Source: an uncultured Luminiphilus sp. (GTDB lineage Bacteria > Pseudomonadota > Gammaproteobacteria > Pseudomonadales > Halieaceae). Taken from it: 37,879 nt of DNA. Position 1 is the stretch's first letter. Every line of letters begins with the position of its first letter. The notes under the pieces are model-generated. The model ran no database searches and was not told the origin of the DNA. It worked only from the letters and a program-made list of their open reading frames with translations. Of the stretch, positions 1 to 11,445 are shown in pieces. A program made the translations under genes and the position numbers. Location: assembly GCA_938084055.1 (NCBI GenBank), contig CALKDK010000079.1, positions 1-37,879 of the forward strand, written 5' to 3'.

Positions 1-594
1 GCGTTCTGCGGTGGGGAATCGCCCTGGCGCTATATCAATGCCTTTGGATGTCAGCTGTTCCTCTCGGCCGAATCGGATGACGTTCGAAAAGCATTGGACA
101 ATCAGGTGGCGGCCGCGACCCTGGTCTCACGCCAGCGTTCAGCCAATGAAGATCAGCAATTACGCTTCGCCTTTGACGGCGATGCGGTTTTATTCTCCGA
201 CGAAGCAGAACAAATTTATAAACGGGATGGCCTGGAGGCCTTCACTGCCAGTGAGCGCGCGGCGCGCCATGAACCTCTTCAGGGCGGACCCTTCAAACAC
301 TTCCTGGCCGCCCTTCAGCGACTCCAGCAGGCGTTTCCGGAGGATCAGGCGCCCATTAGAACGGCGCTTGTGACGGCCCGATCAGCGCCGGCCCATGAGC
401 GCGTCATCCGTACCCTGCGGGCATGGGATATCAGGATTGACGAGTCCATTTTTCTCGGGGGACTCGACAAGACAGAGTTTCTCAAGGCGTATCGCGCAGA
501 TGTCTTTTTTGATGATCAGCACGTCCATTGCGAACGCGCTGCAGACCATGTGACCACCGGGCATGTTCCCCACGGTGTCGCCAATCGAGAGTAA
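1..594 (+). CDS. 5'-nucleotidase, cytosolic cN-I (NT5C1) type, 5'-truncated by window edge
   Basis: The open frame runs from base 1 to a TAA at 592-594 and shows 197 residues, so the true start lies upstream of the window. The motif DGDAVLFSDE (visible residues 59-68, two Asp one residue apart) is the HAD-type nucleophile and acid/base pair as it appears in animal cytosolic 5'-nucleotidase 1A. The later TARSAPAHERV and FFDDQ motifs fit the same family (5_nucleotid). By family it dephosphorylates nucleoside monophosphates to nucleosides in the cytoplasm. The substrate (AMP, or pyrimidine or deoxy forms) cannot be told from sequence. It precedes cysB on the same strand with a 111-base gap that contains an AT-rich stretch, so co-transcription is not evident. 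The family call is firm; the physiological role is not. Confidence 0.85.
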   Translation, partial: AFCGGESPWRYINAFGCQLFLSAESDDVRKALDNQVAAATLVSRQRSANEDQQLRFAFDGDAVLFSDEAEQIYKRDGLEAFTASERAARHEPLQGGPFKHFLAALQRLQQAFPEDQAPIRTALVTARSAPAHERVIRTLRAWDIRIDESIFLGGLDKTEFLKAYRADVFFDDQHVHCERAADHVTTGHVPHGVANRE

Positions 595-612
595 AGGGCA
601 GTTCAGTAATAG

Positions 613-2987
<2,375 letters not shown>

Positions 2988-3014
2988 TGATTTTAATGAT
3001 CAGATCGCAACAAA

Positions 3015-3044
3015 TTGACACAATACTGCCCTTAACCGTAAGTT
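3015..3044 (+). promoter_or_regulatory. Candidate sigma-70 promoter for the methylmalonyl operon
   Basis: A perfect TTGACA lies at 3015-3020. The best -10 partner is TAAGTT at 3039-3044 (spacer 18), which matches TATAAT at only three of six positions. It lies in the 154-base divergent gap between pabB and the carboxyltransferase gene and would put transcription start just before the inverted repeat at 3049-3086. The assignment rests on the -35 alone. Confidence 0.3.
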
Positions 3045-3048
3045 ACGA

Positions 3049-3086
3049 CCCCACGTTTGAGGGATGGCAGGCATCCCGACGTGGGG
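3049..3086 (+). promoter_or_regulatory. Two-tier inverted repeat in the leader of the carboxylase operon
   Basis: Outer arms CCCCACGT (3049-3056) and ACGTGGGG (3079-3086) are perfect 8-base complements. They enclose inner arms GGGATG (3061-3066) and CATCCC (3072-3077) around a five-base GCAGG loop. Between the tiers lie TTGA on one side and a single G on the other. No T-run follows on either strand, so this is not an ordinary terminator. GGGGC at 3083-3087 can alternatively pair with GCCCC at 3113-3117, just ahead of the ribosome binding site (AGAGGA, 3124-3129). An operator or an RNA leader element are both possible. It does not look like a cobalamin riboswitch. Confidence 0.55.
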
Positions 3087-3141
3087 CCACTTTGCGAGTG
3101 CTGCCGCGTAGCGCCCCTTAACCAGAGGACTGACTACCTTC

Positions 3142-4884
3142 ATGAGCGATCAAGTTGACCGGGATCCAACTGCCAGCGACGAGGGCAGCAGTGGTGTCCA
3201 TGCCGCACTGACCAATCCGTTCCGCAGGCCGGACCCTAAGAATAGCAAAAACGTGGGCCGCTATGAGCAAACTCTCGCGCGGGCCGAGGCGCTGCAACGG
3301 CGGCCCTATGAGGCGGCCGGTGAGCGGAATATACAGCGCCAGCATTTGAAGGGTCGGATGACTGTATGGGAGCGGATACGGTATCTCGCTGACAGCCAGC
3401 CGCAGGTCCTGTACCAAAATTGGGGCCCCAACCTTGACGGCGCCTCCCTGGTCACTGCTGTCATCCAGATAGACGGCAGGGATGTCGCGATATACGGCCA
3501 TGATTTCACAGTGCGCGCCGGGTCCATGGACGCAACCAATGGCAAGAAACTGGCGAAACTTTTTGCGCTGGCGGCGCGCCGGCGCATTCCCCTGGTGGGA
3601 CTCAACGACTCCGCTGGCGCCTACATCCCGGCGGGTGTGGGCGGGCTTGACGGCTATGCAGATGCGTTCACAGCCCTGCGTAAGATCAGCGGCGTGGTTC
3701 CCAGCATTATGTGTATGTTTGGTTTCAACGCGGGTGGGGGTAGCTACCTGCCGCGCCAGGGCAGCTTCCTGATTCAGCCAAGAAACACCTTCTTCGGGTT
3801 GACGGGGCCAGGCGTAGTGAAATCGGTGCTGGGCGAAGACGTCACGCCCGATGAATTAGGTGGCCCCGGGGTACACAGCCAAACGGGTGTCACAGATTTT
3901 GTGGTCGACGACGAAGTCGCGGCTCTGCGCAAGGTGAGGGAAATTCTGAAATATATCCCCGACTCAAGCGATCGGGCACCTGAGTACAGGGACAGCACGG
4001 ACCCTGGGGATCGCTCCACGGTCGATATCGACATCCTGTTGCGCAAGGCCTTTAACTCGCCAACAGGATTCAACACCCCTGTCGATATCACCATTCTGAT
4101 ACAGCAACTCTGCGACCACGGGGATTTTCTTGAAATCCAGGCGGAGCGGGCGAGAAACACGATTACGGCGTTTGGTCGCATGGCGGGCCATGTGGTGGGC
4201 TTTGTCGCAAACAATTCCGCGGTCGCCTCTGGTCAGATAGATATCGACGCGGCCTACAAAAATGCGCGGTTCATTCGTTTTTGCAACCTCTACAACATTC
4301 CGGTGATGTTTCTCGAAGATACAACGGGGTTCCTGCCAGGTCGCGAGCAGGAGCAAAGGGGTATTGTGCAGGCCGGCCGTGCCATGCTGGATGCGATAGT
4401 CGATCTTCGCACACCGCGTTTCCTCGTGCTGGTGCGCAATGCCTTTGGTGGTGCCTACGCCTCCTACAACAACTATCCCACGGGAGCTGATTTTGTGGTG
4501 GCCCTGCCCACCACCCGTGTCGCTGTTATGGGTCCCGCCGGTGTCGAGTATGTGTACAAGGACGAACTGCGGAACATCAGGTCAGGGTTGGACCAGCGCA
4601 TTCAGGCTGAAACCTCGGCCCAGAAGGCCGAGGGTCTTGACGACGAACAGGCCGCTACCGCTGCAGCCCAATTGGTGGCAGCCTGGGTGAAGCAGGAAGA
4701 GGCGGATTTGGCGCTGCGCTATGAGCGGGAAATTATGAATCCAGAAGAGGCCCTCAGCCTTGGTTCCATCTCGCAAATCGTTATGCCGGGCGAGCTGCGG
4801 CAGGTGCTGACAGATCACCTCTCGTTCTGCCTCCGGCACTATGAGCCCTCCGCGCTGCGCGATGTGCAGCGTGAGTTCCACTGA
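3142..4884 (+). CDS. Acyl-CoA (probably propionyl-CoA) carboxylase, carboxyltransferase subunit
   Basis: The 580-residue protein has the two crotonase-like halves of biotin-dependent carboxyltransferases. The N-half carries [16 protein letters not shown] and [14 protein letters not shown]; the C-half carries [18 protein letters not shown] and [10 protein letters not shown]. It should move carboxyl from carboxybiotin to an acyl-CoA. Its position ahead of the biotin subunit, epimerase and mutase makes propionyl-CoA the likely substrate, giving (S)-methylmalonyl-CoA. It exceeds usual PccB length (about 510-540) through an N-terminal extension of roughly 60 residues and an added helical stretch near residues 485-530 ([18 protein letters not shown]). 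The residue after GGAY is Ala440, where family members commonly carry Asp (propionyl type) or Ile (acetyl type), so substrate choice cannot be read directly. ATG start with AGAGGA 12 bases upstream. Confidence 0.9.
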   Translation: MSDQVDRDPTASDEGSSGVHAALTNPFRRPDPKNSKNVGRYEQTLARAEALQRRPYEAAGERNIQRQHLKGRMTVWERIRYLADSQPQVLYQNWGPNLDGASLVTAVIQIDGRDVAIYGHDFTVRAGSMDATNGKKLAKLFALAARRRIPLVGLNDSAGAYIPAGVGGLDGYADAFTALRKISGVVPSIMCMFGFNAGGGSYLPRQGSFLIQPRNTFFGLTGPGVVKSVLGEDVTPDELGGPGVHSQTGVTDFVVDDEVAALRKVREILKYIPDSSDRAPEYRDSTDPGDRSTVDIDILLRKAFNSPTGFNTPVDITILIQQLCDHGDFLEIQAERARNTITAFGRMAGHVVGFVANNSAVASGQIDIDAAYKNARFIRFCNLYNIPVMFLEDTTGFLPGREQEQRGIVQAGRAMLDAIVDLRTPRFLVLVRNAFGGAYASYNNYPTGADFVVALPTTRVAVMGPAGVEYVYKDELRNIRSGLDQRIQAETSAQKAEGLDDEQAATAAAQLVAAWVKQEEADLALRYEREIMNPEEALSLGSISQIVMPGELRQVLTDHLSFCLRHYEPSALRDVQREFH

Positions 4885-4907
4885 TATTGGTTACAGGAAG
4901 TCATCCC

Positions 4908-7712
4908 GTGTCGAATGAGCACTATCTAACCAACCCGCTGGTACATGAAGACAGGCGCCTCGGCGAACGCGAATCCAGCTGGGTGAAACAGTTCGATTGT
5001 CGCCACATTCGACCTTTGATCATTTGCCGGGGGCCTATTCGGAAAGAGGCGATAGATGTTTTCACTGAAATGGGCATAGATCATTTCGGCATACTGCTCT
5101 CGGAGAAAGATTCCATTGTTTACCCCAGGGCCCTGGCGCCTGAGCTGCGTATTCTTACCGACCCCGATCGCGTTCACAGGGTCCCTGACTACACCGGGGC
5201 GACCAAGGAAGAGCGACTGCAGCGCATTGAAGATATTGTGGGTATCGCGAAGCAGGGCGATTACAACGCTATTTTTGCCGGTTACGGTTTTATGGCGGAA
5301 GATGAAACGATGGTGGCCGCAATGGAGTCTGCGGGACTGAATTTCATTGGTCCCTGCTCCCGGACAGTGCATGATGCGGGCCTGAAAGACGAAGCCAAAC
5401 GCACAGCCTTGAAGACGGGTGTATCCGTTACTCCCGGAATCGACAATGGCACTGCCCTGACCCTGCTTCGCAAACACCCCGACGCCGCCGCATTGCGAGA
5501 CTTGTGTGCCGGCGAGGGGCTTGACGTTCCAGACAGCGCCTTTGAGACGGATGACCTTGAAGAGCTCGCCGATCGGGTGCTGGCTGCAGGTTACCGGCGG
5601 GGTATCGATCTCTACACCGTTGAGGAGCTCTCAGCGACCTTGACCGAGGCGGTGGGACGCATCAATGCCCAATATCCAGAAAACAGGGTGCGGCTCAAGG
5701 CCATTGGCGGCGGCGGGGGCAAGGGGCAGCGCATTGTGGGCCTGCGTGAGGCGGCGCGTACGCCAGAGTTAGTGCGCGAAATCCTTGCTGAGGTAAAAGC
5801 CACGGGTGTGGGGGACAATAAAAATGTGCTGGTGGAGCTGAACATTGAAACAACCCGCCACCAGGAAATTCAGGTCGTCGGTAACGGTGACTGGTGCATC
5901 ACCCTGGGAGCTCGGGACTGCTCGCTACAAATGCATGAACAAAAGCTACTCGAGGTCTCTGTTACCCGAGAGTCACTGGTACAGGCTGCCGAGGCGGCTG
6001 AGCAGGCGCAGCAGCAGCAAGCAGGCACGGTGCTTCGGCAGGACATTGTTACCCTCGATGCCATGGAGGAAGAAGCAGCCCGTTTCGGTGCGGCAGTCGG
6101 CCTCGATTCTGTTTCGACCTTCGAATGCATTGTTGACCGCGATCGCCATTTTTTCATGGAAATGAATACGCGCATTCAGGTTGAGCATCGAGTCAGCGAG
6201 TTGTGCTACGCGATGCATTTCAGCGATCCCGACAATCCAGAGGATGGGTTTGTTGTCAATTCGCTGGTCGAGGCCATGGTGCTGCTCGCGGCACACGGCC
6301 CGGCCTTGCCAAAGCCCCGCCGCATTCCCCGCATGCCCGACAGTGTTGAGGCAAGACTGAATGCAACAAATGATGCGCTGCAACCCAGCGCAGGAGGGCA
6401 GATCCAATACTGGTCTGATGCGGTGGAGGGAGAGATTCGCGACGACCAGGGCATCAGCCTGCACAATCCCGATACCGATGTTTTCATGGATTACACTTTG
6501 GCCGGCGCCTATGACTCCAACATCGCGCTGTTGTTGACCGTGGGTAACAGCCGCACCGCATGTTATGAACACATGGCAGAAGTGTTGCGTATGACCACGA
6601 TGCGGGGTCCCGAGCTCCATACAAATTTGCAGTTTCACTACGGACTGGTGAACTGGTTCCTTGGCAATAACATCAATGCTCGTCCGACGACTAAATTCAT
6701 CGTTCCCTATCTGACATCAGTTGGGGAGCTGGCGCGGGAAGCTGAGCGAGTGGATGTGGCGGCTGCCTGGAATGTCCTCTGTCAGTACCGACTTTCCGAT
6801 GTCCAACCTGAACACGCAGGGGCATTAAAAGATGTTCTCGATCGAAAGCAATCACTCTTGCTCAGGCCCATCAAAATTCTCATGGGGGCACCCCACCTCC
6901 TGTCGGGATGGCTCAGCGTCAACCGGGATGCGTTCCTGCGCGACGGGGATCACATCAGCTGGGCGGAAAATCCCGTAGAGCTATTGGCCGATACCTACCA
7001 CTTCCTGAAAATGGACTGGTCCGAGAGCGCCGCACCCGCTCGAATTATCTGGGATCACGACCAACAGCTGTTGGCAGAAGGCGAGGATTTCTATCGGGAT
7101 CTCCAACAGCGCATCGGTGTGCATGGCTGGTCAGATCTTAATGCAGTGCTGGAGGCTCCTTCAGCAGACGGCTTCAGCGATACCGAGTGGTTGGCTGTGC
7201 AGGCTGCCCACCGTGGCTTCCAGGCGGGTACCGAGATCCTGGAGTTACTGCCGGCTATGGCGCGATTTACCGGCTTTTTCGAACTCGCGGTGAATGCGGA
7301 TTTGAGTATTGCCATTCCGGAGCGCCTGCTGGATGAAGACCACCAGACTGCGATGGCCAAAGCACTGGCGCCACCGCCCCTTGCCAAGGCCGATGAGATT
7401 GTGGCCGTGAGCGGTGGTATGTTTTACGGTCGTGAGGCGCCGGAAGCGGCACTGTATGTATCCGCCGGGGATCATTTCGAAGTAGGGGATCCGTTGTACA
7501 TCGTCGAAGTGATGAAGATGTTCAACAAGGTTTACGCCCCGTTTTCCGGTGTTGTCGATCAGGTAATGGTAGAGGGTGATGGTGTGATCATCACCAAGGG
7601 TCAGCCCCTGTTCAAGGTGACCCCCGACGAGAAAGTGGAAATAGAGCCTGAGGATGTTATCGCAGCCCGCCGCAAAGCCCATACCAACGACCTGATGCAT
7701 ATGTTCCTGTGA
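4908..7712 (+). CDS. Biotin carboxylase fused to biotin carboxyl carrier domain, atypical long form
   Basis: This 934-residue subunit charges biotin with bicarbonate and ATP for the preceding carboxyltransferase. The carboxylase domain covers about residues 35-588: GYGF at 125-128, DEAK (ATP Lys), glycine loop 267-271 followed by KGQRIV, EMNTRIQVEHRVSE, the active-site Arg in EARLNAT, and DSNIALLL. The carrier domain is about 831-910 with biotinyl Lys870 in EVMKMFN. Two features are unusual. GYG and the glycine loop are about 60 residues further apart than in E. coli AccC. A helix-rich linker of about 240 residues (589-830) that I do not recognise separates the domains. A 24-residue tail follows the carrier. 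I chose GTG 4908 because ACAGGAAG precedes it; a TTG at 4887 would add seven residues. Starts 23 bases after the carboxyltransferase stop. Confidence 0.88.
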   Translation: MSNEHYLTNPLVHEDRRLGERESSWVKQFDCRHIRPLIICRGPIRKEAIDVFTEMGIDHFGILLSEKDSIVYPRALAPELRILTDPDRVHRVPDYTGATKEERLQRIEDIVGIAKQGDYNAIFAGYGFMAEDETMVAAMESAGLNFIGPCSRTVHDAGLKDEAKRTALKTGVSVTPGIDNGTALTLLRKHPDAAALRDLCAGEGLDVPDSAFETDDLEELADRVLAAGYRRGIDLYTVEELSATLTEAVGRINAQYPENRVRLKAIGGGGGKGQRIVGLREAARTPELVREILAEVKATGVGDNKNVLVELNIETTRHQEIQVVGNGDWCITLGARDCSLQMHEQKLLEVSVTRESLVQAAEAAEQAQQQQAGTVLRQDIVTLDAMEEEAARFGAAVGLDSVSTFECIVDRDRHFFMEMNTRIQVEHRVSELCYAMHFSDPDNPEDGFVVNSLVEAMVLLAAHGPALPKPRRIPRMPDSVEARLNATNDALQPSAGGQIQYWSDAVEGEIRDDQGISLHNPDTDVFMDYTLAGAYDSNIALLLTVGNSRTACYEHMAEVLRMTTMRGPELHTNLQFHYGLVNWFLGNNINARPTTKFIVPYLTSVGELAREAERVDVAAAWNVLCQYRLSDVQPEHAGALKDVLDRKQSLLLRPIKILMGAPHLLSGWLSVNRDAFLRDGDHISWAENPVELLADTYHFLKMDWSESAAPARIIWDHDQQLLAEGEDFYRDLQQRIGVHGWSDLNAVLEAPSADGFSDTEWLAVQAAHRGFQAGTEILELLPAMARFTGFFELAVNADLSIAIPERLLDEDHQTAMAKALAPPPLAKADEIVAVSGGMFYGREAPEAALYVSAGDHFEVGDPLYIVEVMKMFNKVYAPFSGVVDQVMVEGDGVIITKGQPLFKVTPDEKVEIEPEDVIAARRKAHTNDLMHMFL

Positions 7713-7729
7713 ATCCTGGAGACTGAATT

Positions 7730-8143
7730 TTGATTACCGCACTCGACCATATTGCTATTGCAGTCCCGGATTTCAACGCTGCCATTGAACGATTTATGAC
7801 TGATTTTGGCTTGAGCTTTGACGGCACCGATGACGTGCTGGCGGCACAGACCAAGACCGCTTTTTTCAGCCTGCCCCCAACCCATATTGAACTGGTGCAC
7901 CCGCTGAAGGGCTCGGGCCCCATCGCCAAATACCTGGAGAAGCGCGGTGGAGGGATCCATCACCTGTGTTTTCGCAGCGATAACATTGATGCCGATGTCG
8001 AGCGGCTACGTGCCAAAGGCTACGAGTTTCTCAGTGATGAACCGTCACCGGGCGCTCACGGTGCCAGGGTCATATTCATACACCCGAAAAGCTGCGATGG
8101 CGTGCTCATTGAGATCAGCCAGCCAGGAGACGATCAGGCATGA
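7730..8143 (+). CDS. mce: Methylmalonyl-CoA epimerase
   Basis: The 137-residue vicinal-oxygen-chelate protein starts [10 protein letters not shown] and contains GGGIHHLCF and GVLIEI, the usual paired beta-alpha-beta modules. Candidate metal ligands are His7, Glu54 or a nearby residue, His77 or His78, and Glu128, by comparison with the family. It converts (S)- to (R)-methylmalonyl-CoA between the carboxylase and the mutase. The start is TTG at 7730, with CTGGAGA at 7716-7722 as ribosome binding site; no ATG is available near the N-terminus. Its stop overlaps the mutase start by four bases (ATGA), so the two are probably translationally coupled. Confidence 0.93.
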   Translation: MITALDHIAIAVPDFNAAIERFMTDFGLSFDGTDDVLAAQTKTAFFSLPPTHIELVHPLKGSGPIAKYLEKRGGGIHHLCFRSDNIDADVERLRAKGYEFLSDEPSPGAHGARVIFIHPKSCDGVLIEISQPGDDQA

Positions 8144-10293
8144 GCGATATTTACGATCCCGAGGATGCCAATCTCAGTAATTGGTCAGCCCTCGTTGCGA
8201 AACAGAGTAAGGGGCTTGGTCCGGAAGATTTTACCTGGCACACCCCCGAAGGCATCCCGTTAAAGACACTCTACACGGCGGCTGATCTGGAGGGGCTTGA
8301 GTACACCGACACCCTGCCGGGTATCTCACCGTATATCAGGGGCCCGATGGCGACTATGTACGCCGGCCGGCGCTGGACAATTCGGCAGTACGCCGGATTC
8401 TCAACTGCGGAGGAGTCCAACGCATTTTACCGCCGGGCCCTGGCGGGTGGCGGCCAGGGCATTTCAGTCGCCTTTGATCTGGCCACGCATCGGGGCTATG
8501 ACTCGGACCACCCGCGGGTAACGGGCGACGTGGGCAAAGCGGGCGTCGCCGTTGATTCTGTTGAAGACATGAAAATCCTCTTCAACGGGATTCCCCTCGA
8601 CCAGATCTCCGTGTCGATGACAATGAATGGCGCGGTGCTTCCCGTCCTGGCGGGCTATGTTGTTGCCGCGGAAGAGCAGGGCGTCGGCCAGGACCAGCTG
8701 TCAGGCACCATCCAAAATGACATTCTGAAAGAATTCATGGTGCGCAATACCTATATTTACCCGCCCGGTCCCAGCATGCGGATCATCGGCGATATCATTG
8801 CCCATTGCTCTCGAAACATGCCCCGCTTTAATACGATTTCAATATCCGGATATCACATGCAGGAGGCGGGCGCCAATGCAGCTCTGGAAATGGCCTATAC
8901 GCTGGCTGATGGCAAAGAATACATTCGTACTGCCCTGTCGGCGGGCCTGAATATTGATGAATTTGCTCCGCGCCTGTCGTTTTTCTGGGGCGTCGGGATG
9001 GATTTCTATATGGAGATCGCCAAAATGCGTGCGGCCCGTCTGCTTTGGGCGGAAATCGTGGCCGAGTTCAGTCCCGCCAATCCAAAAAGCTCAATGTTGC
9101 GCACCCATAGCCAAACCTCGGGCTGGTCGCTGACGGAGCAGGACCCCTATAACAACATTGTGCGAACTACCGTTGAGGCAATGGCTGCTGTGTTTGGCGG
9201 CACCCAGTCGCTCCATACCAATGCCCTCGATGAAGCTATTGCGCTGCCCTCTGAATTTGCCGCAAGAATCGCAAGGAATACTCAACTGATCCTGCAGGAA
9301 GAAACGGGCATTGGTCAGGTTGTAGATCCCTGGGGCGGCTCGTACATGATGGAGGCGCTGACCGCAGAAATGGCGGAAAGGGGGCGGGAGTTGATTGCTG
9401 AAATCGACGAGTTGGGGGGTATGGCCAAAGCGATTGAAAGCGGTATTCCCAAGCTCAGGATTGAGGAAGCCGCCGCGCTCAAACAGGCTCGAATTGACCG
9501 GGGAGAAGATGTCATCGTCGGCGTCAACAAGTACCAGAATGATGCCCGCGACCAGGTGGATGTCCTGGAAATTGATAATGAACAGGTTCGGGAAGCCCAA
9601 CTCGCGCGGCTCGAGGCTATTCGGGCGAGCCGTGATTCAGCCGCGGTGGCCGAAACGTTACAGGCGCTCACCGTGGCGGCTGAATCGGGGCAAGGCAATC
9701 TTCTGGCTTTGGCGATCGAGGCGACGCGTCAGCGCGCTACTGTAGGCGAGATTTCAGATGCTCTCGAAACAGTATATGGTCGGTTCGTAGCCCAGGCGCA
9801 AACAGTATCCGGTGTGTACGGGGCGGCGTATGAAAATGACGAAGACTGGAGGGGCATAGCGACGGATATCGAGGATTTCATTGAAAAATATGGGCGCAGG
9901 CCGAGGATGCTCGTGGCCAAAATGGGGCAGGACGGTCATGACCGTGGGGCCAAAGTGGTCGCGACGGCGTTTGCCGACGTGGGGTTTGATGTCGACTTGT
10001 CCCCCATGTTCGCCACGCCAGAAGAGGTCGCACGGCAGGCCGTAGAAAATGATGTGCACGTCGTCGGTGCCTCCAGTCTCGCGGCGGGTCACAAGACGCT
10101 CGTGCCGCAGCTTATCGAGGCACTTAAGCGTGAGGGTGCCGAGGAAATCATCGTGATTGCCGGTGGGGTCATCCCGCAGCAGGATTATGGGTTCCTGGAA
10201 GAGCAGGGCGTAACCCTTATTTTTGGCCCGGGCACACCGATTCCTGAAGCTGCTCGAGCGGTTCTAGATGCCGTCAATGCCCGACAGGGCTGA
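8140..10293 (+). CDS. scpA: Methylmalonyl-CoA mutase, single-chain type
   Basis: The 717-residue adenosylcobalamin enzyme interconverts (R)-methylmalonyl-CoA and succinyl-CoA. The N-terminal TIM-barrel carries [33 protein letters not shown] and [11 protein letters not shown]; the C-terminal B12 domain (about 580-710) has DGHDRG at 598-603, where His600 is the predicted lower cobalt ligand, followed by SSLAAGH and [10 protein letters not shown]. Full length and both domains in one chain point to a homodimer and not the alpha/beta form. The product enters the TCA cycle. ATG overlaps the epimerase stop. The cell must make or import cobalamin; no B12 gene or cobalamin riboswitch is visible in the window. 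Confidence 0.97.
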   Translation: MSDIYDPEDANLSNWSALVAKQSKGLGPEDFTWHTPEGIPLKTLYTAADLEGLEYTDTLPGISPYIRGPMATMYAGRRWTIRQYAGFSTAEESNAFYRRALAGGGQGISVAFDLATHRGYDSDHPRVTGDVGKAGVAVDSVEDMKILFNGIPLDQISVSMTMNGAVLPVLAGYVVAAEEQGVGQDQLSGTIQNDILKEFMVRNTYIYPPGPSMRIIGDIIAHCSRNMPRFNTISISGYHMQEAGANAALEMAYTLADGKEYIRTALSAGLNIDEFAPRLSFFWGVGMDFYMEIAKMRAARLLWAEIVAEFSPANPKSSMLRTHSQTSGWSLTEQDPYNNIVRTTVEAMAAVFGGTQSLHTNALDEAIALPSEFAARIARNTQLILQEETGIGQVVDPWGGSYMMEALTAEMAERGRELIAEIDELGGMAKAIESGIPKLRIEEAAALKQARIDRGEDVIVGVNKYQNDARDQVDVLEIDNEQVREAQLARLEAIRASRDSAAVAETLQALTVAAESGQGNLLALAIEATRQRATVGEISDALETVYGRFVAQAQTVSGVYGAAYENDEDWRGIATDIEDFIEKYGRRPRMLVAKMGQDGHDRGAKVVATAFADVGFDVDLSPMFATPEEVARQAVENDVHVVGASSLAAGHKTLVPQLIEALKREGAEEIIVIAGGVIPQQDYGFLEEQGVTLIFGPGTPIPEAARAVLDAVNARQG

Positions 10294-10303
10294 GGGCTGA
10301 TTG

Positions 10304-11275
10304 ATGGCCGGGAATATTGATGGCGCAGCGCTGCGGGCCGGCGATCGCCGGTCCCTCGCCAAGGCCATCACCCTGATCGAGAGCCAGCGGGAAGATGACC
10401 GGGAGACCAGTCAGGCGTTACTGAATGCGCTCCTGCCGCATACCGGTAAAAGTATTCGCATCGGTATCACCGGTGTTCCTGGCGTGGGGAAATCTACCTT
10501 TATTGAAGCCTTCGGCTTGCATCTGCTGCGCATGGGGCGCCGGGTGGCCGTGCTTGCGGTTGATCCAAGTTCGCCGCGTGCTGGCGGCTCCATACTCGGC
10601 GACAAAACCCGCATGGAGGCGTTGTCCCGGGAACAGAACGCTTTCATTCGACCATCGCCCGCAGGCAGCGCGTTGGGCGGTGTGGCGTTGAAAACCCGAG
10701 AATCCATGCTGTTATGTGAGGCTGCCGGGTTTGACGTCATCCTTGTTGAAACGGTGGGTGTCGGCCAGTCTGAGCATCAGGTTGCAGGGATGGTGGATTT
10801 CTTTTGCCTGCTGATGCTGCCCGGAGGCGGCGATGAATTGCAGGGTATTAAGAAGGGCATTCTTGAGCTCGCCGACACCATCGTGATCAACAAGGCCGAT
10901 GGTGATGGCATGGGGCTGGCGCGGATGACTCGCCAACACTATGCCAGCGCCATGGCGCTGCTCAACCATGGCGACCTCTGGCAGCCCCGGGTAGTCACCT
11001 GTTCGGCCCTGCACAATGAAGGTGTGGCGGACATTTGGGCGATGGTGGAGGAATTCCGCGAGGAGGCAAGCAAGGCCAATGGTGCGATTTCCAGAAAGCG
11101 AGCAGAACAGAATCTGGCCTGGATGCGTCAACTCGTCGACGAACTCCTCAGGATGGGGCTAAACCGTCACCCCGGCCTGCGAGCAGCGCTACCTGACATA
11201 GAGGCGCGCGTGAGAAGGGCAGAAGTCACCCCTGTAGCGGCCGCTATGGAGATTATGCAGCTCAGTCGGATTTAA
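10304..11275 (+). CDS. meaB: Methylmalonyl-CoA mutase-associated GTPase MeaB
   Basis: The 323-residue G3E-type P-loop GTPase (MeaB/ArgK family) loads and protects the cobalamin of methylmalonyl-CoA mutase. Walker A is GVPGVGKS at residues 57-64, VDPSSPRAGGSILGDKTRM follows as the family switch region, VETVGVGQSE corresponds to the Walker B/switch segment, and NKAD is the guanine-specificity motif. I use ATG 10304 with GAGGG at 10292-10296; a TTG one codon earlier is equally open. It begins 10 bases after the mutase stop and closes the operon. Older annotations call such proteins ArgK or LAO/AO transport kinase, but the adjacent mutase supports the chaperone role. Confidence 0.95.
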   Translation: MAGNIDGAALRAGDRRSLAKAITLIESQREDDRETSQALLNALLPHTGKSIRIGITGVPGVGKSTFIEAFGLHLLRMGRRVAVLAVDPSSPRAGGSILGDKTRMEALSREQNAFIRPSPAGSALGGVALKTRESMLLCEAAGFDVILVETVGVGQSEHQVAGMVDFFCLLMLPGGGDELQGIKKGILELADTIVINKADGDGMGLARMTRQHYASAMALLNHGDLWQPRVVTCSALHNEGVADIWAMVEEFREEASKANGAISRKRAEQNLAWMRQLVDELLRMGLNRHPGLRAALPDIEARVRRAEVTPVAAAMEIMQLSRI

Positions 11276-11300
11276 ATAGCCACACAGGAGGCTCGGGAGT

Positions 11301-11325
11301 CCCGGCGGCTATGCCCTCCGGGTTT
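11301..11325 (+). terminator. Weak candidate terminator after meaB
   Basis: CCCGG (11301-11305) pairs with CCGGG (11318-11322), with an inner GGC/GCC three-pair stem between them, and TTT follows at 11323. The stem is interrupted and the T-run short, so termination here would be partial at best. The rest of the 170-base gap up to the Rieske gene shows no ORF or promoter I would defend. Confidence 0.25.
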
Positions 11326-11445
11326 CGTTCAGCTTGAAATGTCGTGATCCGTTGAAGCCAGCGAGTCGGGGGCCTGGCGGGCAGACCGCAGTCGTGGGCT
11401 GCCATAGGGCTACCGTTGTTCCGCTGGGCCACGTAATCTTAGGGC

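Noticed and set aside
2988-3141. Cobalamin riboswitch upstream of the methylmalonyl operon
   Set aside because: The 154-base gap lacks the B12 box and the extended fold; the inverted repeat there is much smaller.
5973-6638. A 221-codon open frame on the minus strand inside the biotin carboxylase gene
   Set aside because: It is antisense to conserved catalytic motifs (EMNTRIQVEH), has no family resemblance, and is expected by chance opposite a high-GC coding frame.
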